Source: an uncultured Alphaproteobacteria bacterium
Lineage (GTDB): Bacteria; Pseudomonadota; Alphaproteobacteria; Rhizobiales; Aestuariivirgaceae
Direction of reading: 5' to 3'
Assembly (NCBI GenBank): GCA_937873445.1
Contig: CALMWF010000017.1
Location: 1-64,000 of the forward strand
Length of the DNA stretch: 64,000 bases
In this document: one piece after another, positions 1-10,672 of the stretch
Layout of the letters: each line of letters starts with the position of its first letter
Numbering within the stretch: the first letter of the stretch is position 1
Position numbers and translations under genes: made by a program
The notes under the pieces: generated by a model
The model's input: only the letters and a program-made list of their open reading frames with translations
Databases searched by the model: none
Told to the model about the DNA's origin: nothing

Positions 1-30
1 TCAATGCCATGACGCCCCTGTGCTGTGCTC

Positions 31-155
31 CAGAGCAGCCTGACTTTTGACGGAATCGACAAAAGTCAGAAAGCTGCTCGCCAACCATCAGTCCCAGAGC
101 AGCCTGACTTTTGACGGAACCGACAAAAGCCAGAAAGCTGCTCGCCAACCATCAG
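31..155. repeat. Tandem pair of 61-bp palindromic repeat units (module A)
   Basis: Two 61-bp copies lie at 31-91 and 95-155, separated by 3 bp and differing at only two positions by eye. Each unit has an outer inverted repeat GAGCAGC / GCTGCTC and an inner one CTGACTTTTG / CAAAAGTCAG, so each can fold into a long hairpin. A third copy is at 34060-34106. The form resembles the mosaic intergenic elements (RIME-type) described in rhizobia; that assignment is an inference from layout, not from a sequence match. Confidence 0.85.
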
Positions 156-157
156 AC

Positions 158-195
158 AGAGCGGATGTTCTGATCCAGCAAAACCTGTTCCGCCC
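158..195. repeat. Module B of the mosaic repeat
   Basis: Directly after the two A units lies a second inverted repeat that begins with GAGCGG and ends with CCGCCC, with an imperfect inner palindrome around GATCC. The same module, with a perfect inner palindrome, follows module A at 34122-34158. The A-B order is the same at both loci, so A and B form one composite element here, with A duplicated. Confidence 0.75.
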
Positions 196-210
196 TGACA
201 AAACCCCAAC

Positions 211-237
211 CCGCCCCGGAATGTCATCCCGGGGCGG
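211..237. other. GC-rich hairpin upstream of ubiG
   Basis: A 9-bp perfect stem (CCGCCCCGG with its complement) closes a 9-nt loop. No T-run follows on the plus strand, so it is not a clear terminator. The rest of 238-395 shows no gene; it is the ubiG leader, and no convincing promoter could be picked. Confidence 0.4.
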
Positions 238-395
238 CGCGCCCCCTCATAACGGGCAATGCCGGGGCTGTGAAGCGCTTTTGCGGGCCAAAGCCTTGGA
301 AATATTACCCACGGGGGCTGGATTTACTGTGCCGGTCGCGGGGGCCGTGACAGGGGGTGCGAAAGCCATATAATGGGCGCGAAAGGATGCCCCCC

Positions 396-1193
396 ATGCC
401 GCCCCGCGCCAGAACAGCCGAAGCCCCGCCCCCCGCCCCGGAGGCCCCCCACCGCCCCAGCCTGGATGCGGCGGAGGTCGAGAAGTTTTCGCGCATGGCG
501 GCGGAATGGTGGGACCCCAAGGGCAAGTTCGGCGTTCTCCACGTCTTCAATCCGGTGCGCATTGCCTATATCCGCGAACAGGTGGCAGCCCGCCTGCACC
601 GCGACCCGCTTCTCGACCGGCCCTTCGAGGGGCTGGCTCTGCTGGACATCGGCTGCGGCGGCGGGCTGCTGTCGGAACCCATGGCAAGGGCGGGCTTTGC
701 CGTCACCGGCGTTGACCCCTCGGACAAGAACATCAAGACCGCCTCCGTCCACGCCGATGAGCAGCACCTCGCCATCGCCTACCGCCAGGGCACGGCCGAG
801 GATCTGGCCGCCGAAGGCAAAACCTTCGATGTCATTTTGAATATGGAAGTGATCGAGCATGTGGCCGACCCGGCGGGCTTTGTCAAAACCTGTGCCGCCA
901 TGCTGAAGCCCGGCGGCCTCATGGTCATGGCCACGCTGAACCGCACCCTCAAGGCCTTCGGACTGGCCATCCTCGGGGCGGAATATGTGCTGAACTGGCT
1001 GCCCAGGGGCACCCATCACTGGGAGAAGTTCATCACCCCGGAAGAACTCGATGCCTGGCTTCAGGCCAATGGCTGCGTGGTCAAATCCACCTCCGGCGTC
1101 ACCTTCCACCCCCTCGCCAATGAATGGCGGCGGTCGTCCGACATGAGCGTGAATTACATGCTGGTGGCCCAGAAGGACAAACCGTCGGCCTGA
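396..1193 (+). CDS. ubiG: Ubiquinone biosynthesis O-methyltransferase UbiG
   Basis: Class I SAM-dependent methyltransferase that carries out both O-methylation steps of ubiquinone synthesis at the membrane. The SAM-binding motif LDIGCGGG is at about residues 83-90, and NMEVIEHV at about 149-156. The UbiG-type stretch RGTHHWEKF follows in the C-terminal third. The ATG at 396 is preferred because GAAAGG sits 9 nt upstream; an ATG at 387 abuts that Shine-Dalgarno and a GTG at 357 lacks one. The length of about 265 residues is slightly over the family norm owing to a proline-rich N-terminus. It converges on the DUF1178 gene with 6 bp between stop codons. Confidence 0.95.
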   Translation: MPPRARTAEAPPPAPEAPHRPSLDAAEVEKFSRMAAEWWDPKGKFGVLHVFNPVRIAYIREQVAARLHRDPLLDRPFEGLALLDIGCGGGLLSEPMARAGFAVTGVDPSDKNIKTASVHADEQHLAIAYRQGTAEDLAAEGKTFDVILNMEVIEHVADPAGFVKTCAAMLKPGGLMVMATLNRTLKAFGLAILGAEYVLNWLPRGTHHWEKFITPEELDAWLQANGCVVKSTSGVTFHPLANEWRRSSDMSVNYMLVAQKDKPSA

Positions 1194-1199
1194 GACGGC

Positions 1200-1646
1200 T
1201 CAGTTGCCGTCCTCCGGCAGGCGCGGCAGGGGGTGCACCTCAATGCCCTCCTCGATCAGCGCCTTGGCCTCTGCGCCAGTGGCCTCGCCATAGATGCGGC
1301 GCTGTTCCGTCTCCTTGTAGTGGATGGCCCGCGCCTCCTCGGCAAAGCGTTCGCCCACATAGTCGGCATTGGCCTCGACCTCGCGGCGCAGGTCGCGCAG
1401 CACGGCCAGGGCTTCCTGCACCTTGGGGTCGGCCCCACCCGCCACCATGCCATGGCGCGGCACCTCCGTCCTGCGGTTGTCGCGCACCGGAATGCCCGGC
1501 GCCATGATCTGCTTTTCAACCTTCACCGACGCGCAATGCGGGCATTCCACCAGACCCGCCTTCGCCTGCGCGTCAAAGGACGCGCTGTCGGCAAACCAGC
1601 CGTCAAATTCATGGCCCTGATCACAGCGCAGCGCGTAGTGGATCAC
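1200..1646 (-). CDS. DUF1178 family protein
   Basis: A 148-residue protein with two metal-binding-like pairs: a first segment with RCDQGHEFDGWF and a second with VECPHCAS around residues 35-38. This is the zinc-ribbon-like pattern of the DUF1178 family, whose function is not known. It starts with GTG overlapping the TGA of the upstream nitrilase gene (GTGA), so translation is probably coupled. It is the last gene of the comF-grxC-nitrilase-DUF1178 operon. Confidence 0.85.
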   Translation of the reverse strand: MIHYALRCDQGHEFDGWFADSASFDAQAKAGLVECPHCASVKVEKQIMAPGIPVRDNRRTEVPRHGMVAGGADPKVQEALAVLRDLRREVEANADYVGERFAEEARAIHYKETEQRRIYGEATGAEAKALIEEGIEVHPLPRLPEDGN

Positions 1647-2470
1647 GGCGCCATCCTCAGGCTGAAGGCGCGGCCATGCTGAAGGGCGGGAATGCGCCCC
1701 CGCACCTCGGCCACGGCCGCCACGTCAATGTCGGCGGTGATGACACAGGGCTCTTCGCCCGCCTCGGCCATAACCTCGCCCCAGGGATTGATGATGAGGC
1801 TGTGGCCATAGGTGTGGCGACCATGGCCATGGTCGCCGCCCTGGGCCGCCGCCAGCATGAAGCTTCCCGTCTCAATGGCGCGCGCCCGCAGCAGCACCTG
1901 CCAATGCGCCCGCCCCGTGGGCACGGTGAAGGCCGCCGGGTTGAGCAGCACCTCGGCGCCATTCTTGGCCAGCGCGTTGAACAGGGCCGGAAAGCGCACA
2001 TCATAGCAGATGGCCATGCCGAAGCTGGCCAGCGCCGTCTTCACCACCACCGCTTCCTCACCGGGCCGATAGCTCGCCGATTCACGGTGGCTTTCGCCGG
2101 TCGGCAAATCCACATCAAACAGATGAATCTTGTCATAGCGCGCCAGCACCCGGCCATCCGGCGCAAAGATGAAGCCGCGGTTGACCAGCCGCCCGTCCGG
2201 TCCCTGCAGGGCCAGCGAGCCGATGTGGAGATGGACGTTGAGATCCGCCGCGAGCTGGGCAAAGCCTGCAACCGAAAGATCATGGTCCTCAGGCCTGGCG
2301 GCGGCCTTCACCCGGTCCTTGTCCGGGTCCATCACATTGGTCATCTCCGGGGTGGAAATGAAGGTGGCCCCCGCAGCCCTGGCGGCGCGGATCAGCTCCG
2401 CCGCCTCACGATAATTGCGGGCCATGTCCGGACCCGAACGCAATTGCACAAGGCCCGCCCGGAAGGTCAT
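1643..2470 (-). CDS. Carbon-nitrogen hydrolase (Nit1/omega-amidase type)
   Basis: Nitrilase-superfamily amidase of 275 residues. The catalytic triad can be read: Glu42 in STPEMTN, Lys114 in YDKIHLFD and Cys155 in GMAICYDVRFP. Family members of this kind hydrolyse deaminated glutathione or other small omega-amides; the substrate here is not shown by the sequence. The start overlaps the glutaredoxin stop (ATGA) and the stop overlaps the DUF1178 start. Sitting next to glutaredoxin fits a role in glutathione housekeeping, which is an inference. Confidence 0.92.
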   Translation of the reverse strand: MTFRAGLVQLRSGPDMARNYREAAELIRAARAAGATFISTPEMTNVMDPDKDRVKAAARPEDHDLSVAGFAQLAADLNVHLHIGSLALQGPDGRLVNRGFIFAPDGRVLARYDKIHLFDVDLPTGESHRESASYRPGEEAVVVKTALASFGMAICYDVRFPALFNALAKNGAEVLLNPAAFTVPTGRAHWQVLLRARAIETGSFMLAAAQGGDHGHGRHTYGHSLIINPWGEVMAEAGEEPCVITADIDVAAVAEVRGRIPALQHGRAFSLRMAP

Positions 2471-2727
2471 GACGCCGCCAGCAGCGGATCAAGCCCGCCC
2501 TCACGTTCCAGCGCATGCAGGTCATCGCAGCCGCCCACATGGGTCTCGCCCACGAAGATCTGCGGCACGGTGCGGCGGCCATGGGCGCGCACCATCATCT
2601 TCTGGCGCAGTTCCGGGTCTGCCCCCACATCAATTTCGGTATAGCGCACGCCCTTGCGCTCCAGCAGCGCCTTGGCCGCATGGCAATAGGGGCAGGTGCG
2701 GGTGGTGTAGATGGTCACATCCGTCAT
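2467..2727 (-). CDS. grxC: Glutaredoxin 3
   Basis: Small thiol-disulfide oxidoreductase of 86 residues with the dithiol active site CPYC near the N-terminus, a TVPQIF cis-proline segment and the GGCDDL glutathione-binding turn. It reduces disulfides and mixed disulfides with glutathione in the cytoplasm. The ATG at 2727 is chosen because GAGGAG lies 5 nt upstream; an in-frame GTG at 2733 falls on that Shine-Dalgarno. It begins just after the comF stop and overlaps the nitrilase start by ATGA. Confidence 0.95.
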   Translation of the reverse strand: MTDVTIYTTRTCPYCHAAKALLERKGVRYTEIDVGADPELRQKMMVRAHGRRTVPQIFVGETHVGGCDDLHALEREGGLDPLLAAS

Positions 2728-2729
2728 GG

Positions 2730-3536
2730 TCACTCCTCATCGTCAATATGAGGCCGCCGCGCCGTCACCACAAGGCCGAACACCAACACGTCAACCCGCG
2801 CCGCCCCCGCCCTTTTCAGGGTGCGGGCGCAGGCATTGGCCGTGGCCCCGGTGGTCAGCACGTCGTCCACCAGCACCACCCGCCTGCCCCGGAACGCCTC
2901 GGGGTCAGCAACCGCAAAGGCCCGCGCCACATTGGTCTCGCGTTCCGCCTGGGACAGGCCCACCTGACTGCGGGTGCGCTTCACCCGGCGCAAGGCCAGC
3001 ACCTCAACCGGCCGCCCCGTGGCCTCGCCCAGCCGCTGCGCCAGTACTGCCGACTGATTGAAGCGCCGCCACCACAGCCGCCAGCGGTGCAGCGGCACCG
3101 GCACCAGCACATCGGCCTCGGCCAGAAGCCGCCTGCCCGCCCGCGCCATGGCCCCGGCCATGAAGGGGGCCACTTCCATGCGGTCATGATACTTGAGCGC
3201 GTGAATGAGCGGGCGTGAATGATCGTCAAACACCACCGCCCCGCGCGCCCGGTCCCAGTCCGGCGGGTTCGCCAGCGCCGCCCCGCTCACCGCCCCCTCG
3301 CCCTGGTCGAAGTCGAGCGGCAGGCCCATGACGGCGCACACCGGCTCTTCGATGAAAGTGATCTTCGCCCAGCACTGCGGACAAAGCGCTGCCGTGGCCA
3401 CCACCTCATCCCCGCAGGCAAGACAGCGCGGCGGGGCAACAAGGTCGGCAAGACGGGCAGGCAGGCTCCGGCCCCACACCCTGAGCCGCTGGATCAGTGC
3501 GGTGTTTTCCGCTACCTCATCATCCATGTCCGACAC
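2730..3536 (-). CDS. comF: ComF family phosphoribosyltransferase-like protein
   Basis: ComF-type protein of 268 residues. An N-terminal zinc finger is formed by CLACG and CPQCW, followed by the phosphoribosyltransferase-like core with the PRPP-loop motif VVLVDDVLTTGAT near residue 220. ComF proteins help bring single-stranded DNA into the cell in competent bacteria; their role elsewhere is less clear. GTG at 3536 is preferred as start because GAGGGG lies 7 nt upstream, while the ATG at 3527 has no good site. With that start, the gene overlaps the start of the divergent methyltransferase gene by 11 bp. First gene of a four-gene operon. Confidence 0.9.
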   Translation of the reverse strand: MSDMDDEVAENTALIQRLRVWGRSLPARLADLVAPPRCLACGDEVVATAALCPQCWAKITFIEEPVCAVMGLPLDFDQGEGAVSGAALANPPDWDRARGAVVFDDHSRPLIHALKYHDRMEVAPFMAGAMARAGRRLLAEADVLVPVPLHRWRLWWRRFNQSAVLAQRLGEATGRPVEVLALRRVKRTRSQVGLSQAERETNVARAFAVADPEAFRGRRVVLVDDVLTTGATANACARTLKRAGAARVDVLVFGLVVTARRPHIDDEE

Positions 3537-4365
3537 GCCACGTCCCCTCTTTGACCGGCAACTCTATCGTGCCCGCCAGCAAAGGGCCATGCGGCAGGCC
3601 GACCGGGCGCTCGCTGACCATCTCGCCGCCGAACTGGCCGACCGTCTTTCTCTCATCACCCGCCGCTTTGACCACGCGCTGCTCATCGCCGCCGATGCCA
3701 CGCCCTATGCCGAGGCGGTGGCGGCGTCCGGCAGGGTGGGCACACTCACCCTTGCCGCCCCCCCCGAAAACGACGATCTGGCGCTGCCGCCCGAAGGCTT
3801 CAACGCCATCATCTCCATGGCCGATCTGCACACCGCCAACGATCTGCCCGGGCAACTGATCCAGATGCGCCGCGCCCTCAAGCCCGACGGCATGGCGCTG
3901 ATCGCGCTGTTCGGCGGCGACACTCTTTCCGAATTGCGCCAGAGCTGGATTGCCGCCGACAGCGCCGGGCACGGTGCCGCACCGCGCGTCGCCCCCATGG
4001 TCGAGGTCAGGGCGCTGGGCGGGCTCTTGCAGCGCGCGGGCTTTGCCCTGCCGGTCATTGATGCCGACCGCCAGACGGTGCGCTATGGCGATGCCCTGGC
4101 ACTGATGCGCGAGGTGAAGACGTTCGGCTTTGCCAACCCCCTCAGTGAGCGCGCCCGCTGCCTCACCACGCCTGCCACGCTGGCCCGCGCCGCCCGCCAT
4201 TATCATGAGAATTATGCCGATGCCGACGGCCGCATCCGCGCCACCATGGAAGTGCTCTGGGCCATTGCCTGGGCGCCGGATGAAAGCCAGCCCAAGCCCG
4301 CCCGCCCCGGCAGCGCCACCATGCGCCTGGCCGACGCCCTCAAGGCCAGGGACGTGGGGGACTGA
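3526..4365 (+). CDS. NDUFAF5/BioC-like methyltransferase-fold protein
   Basis: A 279-residue protein that begins with an N-terminal signature FDRQLYRARQQRA, typical of the NDUFAF5 group, followed by a methyltransferase-like fold (MADLHTANDLPGQL, then RRALKPDGMALIALFGG). In mitochondria NDUFAF5 hydroxylates an arginine of a complex I subunit; the bacterial role is unproven. The usual glycine-rich SAM motif I is not evident: the equivalent stretch reads LLIAADATPYAE. The ATG at 3526 keeps the conserved N-terminus but has no obvious Shine-Dalgarno. It abuts mutT at a shared TGATCA. Confidence 0.85.
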   Translation: MSDTPRPLFDRQLYRARQQRAMRQADRALADHLAAELADRLSLITRRFDHALLIAADATPYAEAVAASGRVGTLTLAAPPENDDLALPPEGFNAIISMADLHTANDLPGQLIQMRRALKPDGMALIALFGGDTLSELRQSWIAADSAGHGAAPRVAPMVEVRALGGLLQRAGFALPVIDADRQTVRYGDALALMREVKTFGFANPLSERARCLTTPATLARAARHYHENYADADGRIRATMEVLWAIAWAPDESQPKPARPGSATMRLADALKARDVGD

Positions 4366-4764
4366 TCAGAGCAGGTCCTGCAAATGCGGGATGAGCGGCT
4401 TGTCGGCGGGCGGCATGGGATAATCCCGCAGCCGGGGCGGTGCCACCCATTTGATCTCCTGCCCCTCGGCCCCCGTCACCTGCCCCTTCCAGCGCCGGCA
4501 CACATAGAGCGGCATGAGCAGGTGAAAATCATCATAGGCATGGCTGGCGAAGGTCAGCGGGGCAAGGCAGCTTTCGCTCACGTCAATCGCCAGCTCTTCC
4601 TTGAGTTCGCGCACCAGTGCTGCTTCCGGCCGCTCGCCCGGCTCCACCTTGCCGCCCGGAAATTCCCACAGGCCGCCCAGTTGCTTTCCTTCCGGGCGCT
4701 TTGAAATCAGCACCCGGCCATCGGCGTCAATGAGCGCCACAGCGGCAACCAGCACCAGTTTCAT
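4366..4764 (-). CDS. mutT: Nudix hydrolase, 8-oxo-dGTP diphosphatase MutT
   Basis: A 132-residue Nudix enzyme that removes oxidised dGTP before it can be built into DNA. The Nudix box runs from Gly38 to about residue 60, with Glu44 and the RELKEEL helix carrying the metal-binding glutamates; the glycine near the end of the box is replaced by alanine. Its start overlaps the argJ stop by one base (TGATG), so the two are probably co-transcribed, an order common in related bacteria. Confidence 0.92.
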   Translation of the reverse strand: MKLVLVAAVALIDADGRVLISKRPEGKQLGGLWEFPGGKVEPGERPEAALVRELKEELAIDVSESCLAPLTFASHAYDDFHLLMPLYVCRRWKGQVTGAEGQEIKWVAPPRLRDYPMPPADKPLIPHLQDLL

Positions 4765-6005
4765 CAGCTGCGATAGGATCCGTTGATGTCGATGTAGCCA
4801 TGGGTGAGGTCGCAGGTCCAGACGGTGGCCCGGCCCCTGCCGCCCGTCCCCACATCAACCGCGATTCTGATGTCGCGGCCCTTCATGTGCGGCATGATCT
4901 CCTCTTCCCGGTAGGCTGGATCGCGCATGCCGTTCCGCGCCACCGTCACACCGGCAATCCTGATCTTCAGGCGGTCGCGGTTGGCCTTCTCGCCGGCCTT
5001 TCCCACCGCCATGACAATGCGGCCCCAATTGGCGTCTTCCCCGGCAATGGCGGTTTTCACCAGCGGCGAATTGGCAATGCTCATGCCGATGCGCCGCGCC
5101 GCGGCATCGCTCTCTGCCCCGGTCACCGCAATTTCCACGAATTTTTCCGCGCCCTCGCCGTCCTTCACCACCTGATGGGCAAGGTCGAGGCACAACCCCT
5201 CAAGCGCCTGGGCAAAGGGTCTGAGGCGCGCATCATCGGCCGACTTGAGGCCGGACAGCTTGGCCCCGGACTGGCCGGTGGCAAACAGCAGCACCGTGTC
5301 CGAGGTCGAGGTATCGCCATCCACCGTGATGCAGTTGAAGCTCTTGCCCACCGCACGCGTCAGAAGCTTCTGCAAGATCCTGGCCGGAATCACGGCATCG
5401 GTGAAAATGAACACCAGCATGGTGGCCATGTCGGGGGCAATCATGCCCGAACCCTTGGCAATGGCGTTGATGGTCACCGTCCTGCCCGCCAGCCGCAGCG
5501 TGGCGGTGGCCGCCTTGGGGAAAGTGTCGGTGGTCATGATGGCGCGCGCCGCCTCCGGCCACACCGCGTCATGCGCCCGCTCCATCAGGCCAGGCAGGGC
5601 ATTGATGATGGGGGCGGGGTCCATGGGTTCGCCGATCACCCCGGTCGAGGCCTGGAAGATTTCTGCGCCCTTGCACTTCAGCAGTTTTGCCGCCGCCTGC
5701 GCCACCGCCTTCACCGTGGCCACGCCGCGCTTGCCGGTGAAGGCATTGGAATTGCCGGCATTGATGACACAGGCCCGCGCCGTGCCGCCCTTGAGGCCGC
5801 GGGCACACCACTCAACCGGGGCCGAGCGTGATTTTGAGGTGGTGAAGACACCGGCCACCGTGGTGCCGGGGTCGAGCAGCGCCAGCAGCAGGTCGGTGCG
5901 GTTCCTGTAGCGGATGCCGGCCGCCGTGGCGGCCAGCCTGACACCCTTCACCGGCGGCAGTTCAGGAAAATGAGCGGGGGCAAGGGGTGAAACGGCAGGG
6001 GCCAT
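4764..6005 (-). CDS. argJ: Bifunctional ornithine acetyltransferase / N-acetylglutamate synthase ArgJ
   Basis: Enzyme of about 413 residues that moves the acetyl group from N-acetylornithine to glutamate, closing the acetyl cycle of arginine synthesis. The self-cleavage site KGSGMIAPDMATML is present, with the Thr that becomes the N-terminal nucleophile of the beta chain. The ATG at 6005 is favoured because GGAG lies 6 nt upstream; the ATG at 6011 abuts it. Upstream is the ppiC terminator, downstream and overlapping is mutT. Confidence 0.96.
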   Translation of the reverse strand: MAPAVSPLAPAHFPELPPVKGVRLAATAAGIRYRNRTDLLLALLDPGTTVAGVFTTSKSRSAPVEWCARGLKGGTARACVINAGNSNAFTGKRGVATVKAVAQAAAKLLKCKGAEIFQASTGVIGEPMDPAPIINALPGLMERAHDAVWPEAARAIMTTDTFPKAATATLRLAGRTVTINAIAKGSGMIAPDMATMLVFIFTDAVIPARILQKLLTRAVGKSFNCITVDGDTSTSDTVLLFATGQSGAKLSGLKSADDARLRPFAQALEGLCLDLAHQVVKDGEGAEKFVEIAVTGAESDAAARRIGMSIANSPLVKTAIAGEDANWGRIVMAVGKAGEKANRDRLKIRIAGVTVARNGMRDPAYREEEIMPHMKGRDIRIAVDVGTGGRGRATVWTCDLTHGYIDINGSYRS

Positions 6006-6075
6006 GACCATCTCCGGGACATCTGGTCCCACCCCGATACTTCACCGGCAGCGCCCTGTCACCCAAAACAAAGTC

Positions 6076-6111
6076 ATCCAAAACAAAACGCCGGGCTCAT
6101 CACCCGGCGTT
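6076..6111 (-). terminator. Intrinsic terminator after ppiC
   Basis: A 9-bp stem, AACGCCGGG with its complement at 6087-6095 and 6103-6111, closes a 7-nt loop. On the minus strand it is followed by a T-rich tract (TTTTGTTTTGG). It lies 20 bp after the ppiC stop. Confidence 0.8.
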
Positions 6112-6130
6112 GTTCTGGAAAGTATGAGGC

Positions 6131-7120
6131 CTACTGCTGCGGCGCCTGCAGGTCGCCCTTGCCGGACGTGTCGGCACCGCCATCAGCAGGTGCGGCATCG
6201 GCCGGAACCGCGCCGGTTGCCTTGTCCTCCAGCAGCTTGCGCTGCTTAGCCGCTTCGGCGGCAAATTTCTTCAAGTCCTCATCGAGAATCTCGATCTTGG
6301 CGGTCTTGCGCAGGCCGACCATGATTTCCTGGGCCTTCTTGCGCATCAGCACGTTGCGGATGGCGCCCTTCACCTGATCATAGGGCTGGGCGGCACCCAT
6401 CTTGCGGTCTTCCAGCTTGATGATGTGCCAGCCGAAGTCGGTTTTCACCGGATCGGACACCTCACCCACCTTGAGGGCAAAGGCCGCCTTGGAAAATTCC
6501 GGCACCATTTCCGGGGCCGTGAAATAACCGAGATCACCGCCGAAATCCTTCGACCCGTCGAGGGAATATTTCTTGGCCAGATCCTCAAACTTGCCACCGG
6601 CCTTCAACTGCGCCTCGATGTCCTGGGCCTCCTTTTCCGAGGCCACCAGAATATGGCGGGCCCGCACCCGTTCGGTCTGGGCCACCTTCGCCGCCTCCTG
6701 GTCATAGGCCGCCTTGATTTCGGCCTCGGTGATGGTGGGAGAAATCTTCTGGGCGAAATAGGTGTCGCGCAGCGCCTTGGCCTGATAGAGGGCCAGACGG
6801 CGCTTGTATTCATCGGTATCGGCCACGCCTTCCTTGACCGCCTGCTGGGCCATCAGGTGGCGCTCCACCAGAAATTCCACCACGAAGGGATAGCGCAGCT
6901 TCTTGGGCAGATCCGGCAGCTGGCCGACGATGTCATCCATGGCCATGCGGATTTCCGACACGCGGATTTCATGGCCATTGACGGTTGCCACCACCTTGTC
7001 CTCGGCCGAGCCGGGCACCGGCGGCTTGGGCGGCTCCTGGGCCAGGGCGGCAGCGGTGAGCCCCACGCCCAGCACCCCGGCCAGAGCCACAGTTTTAATC
7101 GTCGTCAGAATGCGCGCCAT
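6131..7120 (-). CDS. Periplasmic parvulin-type peptidyl-prolyl isomerase
   Basis: Secreted chaperone/isomerase of 329 residues. A signal peptide occupies residues 1 to about 24 (ending ALAQ). A SurA-like N-terminal helical region follows, then the parvulin domain at roughly 150-245 with RARHILVAS, GGDLGYF and FGWHIIKLED. Parvulins speed up prolyl bond rotation in proteins crossing the periplasm. The ATG at 7120 is chosen over an upstream in-frame start because it begins the signal peptide and has AGGTG 8 nt upstream. It diverges from secA, so export and periplasmic folding genes share one control region. Confidence 0.92.
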   Translation of the reverse strand: MARILTTIKTVALAGVLGVGLTAAALAQEPPKPPVPGSAEDKVVATVNGHEIRVSEIRMAMDDIVGQLPDLPKKLRYPFVVEFLVERHLMAQQAVKEGVADTDEYKRRLALYQAKALRDTYFAQKISPTITEAEIKAAYDQEAAKVAQTERVRARHILVASEKEAQDIEAQLKAGGKFEDLAKKYSLDGSKDFGGDLGYFTAPEMVPEFSKAAFALKVGEVSDPVKTDFGWHIIKLEDRKMGAAQPYDQVKGAIRNVLMRKKAQEIMVGLRKTAKIEILDEDLKKFAAEAAKQRKLLEDKATGAVPADAAPADGGADTSGKGDLQAPQQ

Positions 7121-7224
7121 GTCATCATCACCTGAAGCTGAACGGTCCCGTTTCCCGGCGGTCAATGGCGGCCAATCAAGGCAACAATAAGCCAGTTCCC
7201 ACGGAAATTCCCATCGTCTTGGTC

Positions 7225-7253
7225 ATTTAAGGGGCTTTTCCGGGCCTCGCAAG
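7225..7253 (-). promoter_or_regulatory. Predicted sigma70 promoter for the ppiC-type gene
   Basis: On the minus strand CTTGCG (7248-7253) and TTAAAT (7225-7230) are 17 bp apart, close to the alphaproteobacterial form. The start point would be about 95 nt before the gene. The remaining part of the 411-bp gap 7121-7531 must hold the secA promoter, but no convincing plus-strand match was found and nothing else is evident. Confidence 0.55.
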
Positions 7254-7531
7254 GCAGCCGGCGGGCCGCCCCACAGGCTGTTTTCGCCTGTTGCGGCAAG
7301 GCCACACATTGAAATGGGGCAATTCTGCCACTATGTCGCGGGCACCAGGGGCTTTTGCCCCACTGGACCCTTCACCCAGAGCATGGGACGCGATCTTCCC
7401 CCGGTTGACCGAAGCTGCCCTGCCGACAACACCCTCCGGCGCAACTTTCCGCGCGCAAGTGATTCCCCTTGCCCGCCCGTTGCGCTAGAACCCGCCCCGA
7501 CACGGAAATTACCCGCCAAGGACCGAATCAC

Positions 7532-10267
<2,736 letters not shown>

Positions 10268-10293
10268 TCGCCCTGTGCCCTGAAGCATGACCT

Positions 10294-10318
10294 GAACCGG
10301 CGGCATCGCCGCCGGTTC
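10294..10318 (+). terminator. GC-rich hairpin downstream of secA
   Basis: An 11-bp perfect stem (GAACCGGCGGC with its complement) closes a 3-nt loop 27 bp after the secA stop. No T-run follows, so it may be a rho-independent terminator of low strength or an mRNA 3' end stabiliser. Confidence 0.5.
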
Positions 10319-10414
10319 ACTGCCGCAACAATTCCCCGCAATGGCCGCAATCCTGTCAGGCGCCCGTCAGTGACGGGCCACTATGCATGGCTCCGTTCAC
10401 AACAGGAGTTGCCA

Positions 10415-10672
10415 ATGCACAAGATCATCATCGCCACCGTCGCCCTCGCAGCCTTTGCCTTGCCCGCCTCGGCCGCATCCATCTGCAAGGATTATCCTGC
10501 CGATCAGTGGATGAACCAGGATGCCATCACCAAGAAGGTGATGGACATGGGCTATGTCATCAAGAAGCTCGGCACCGAAGGCGGCTGCTACGAGGTGAAG
10601 GGCAGCAAGGACGGCAAGCGCGTTGAATCCTATTTCGACCCCGTCTCCGGCGAACTGGTTCTGACCAAGTAA
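10415..10672 (+). CDS. Secreted PepSY-like small protein
   Basis: An 85-residue exported protein. A signal peptide covers about residues 1-20 (ends ASAAS). The mature part has the PepSY_2-like pattern: a Trp, a helix ending DMGY, GGCYEVKG, then a dGkRvesyfDPvSGELV hairpin. Two cysteines (CKDYP and GGCYEV) could form a disulfide. AGGAG lies 6 nt before the ATG. The stop overlaps the ATG of the cytochrome b gene (TAATG), so the two are coupled; related PepSY proteins are often paired with b-type cytochromes. Function unknown. Confidence 0.8.
   Translation: MHKIIIATVALAAFALPASAASICKDYPADQWMNQDAITKKVMDMGYVIKKLGTEGGCYEVKGSKDGKRVESYFDPVSGELVLTK

Noticed and set aside
47-373. 108-codon open frame across the repeat
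   Set aside because: It reads straight through both palindromic repeat units and has no family features or ribosome site; the frame is a by-product of the repeat.
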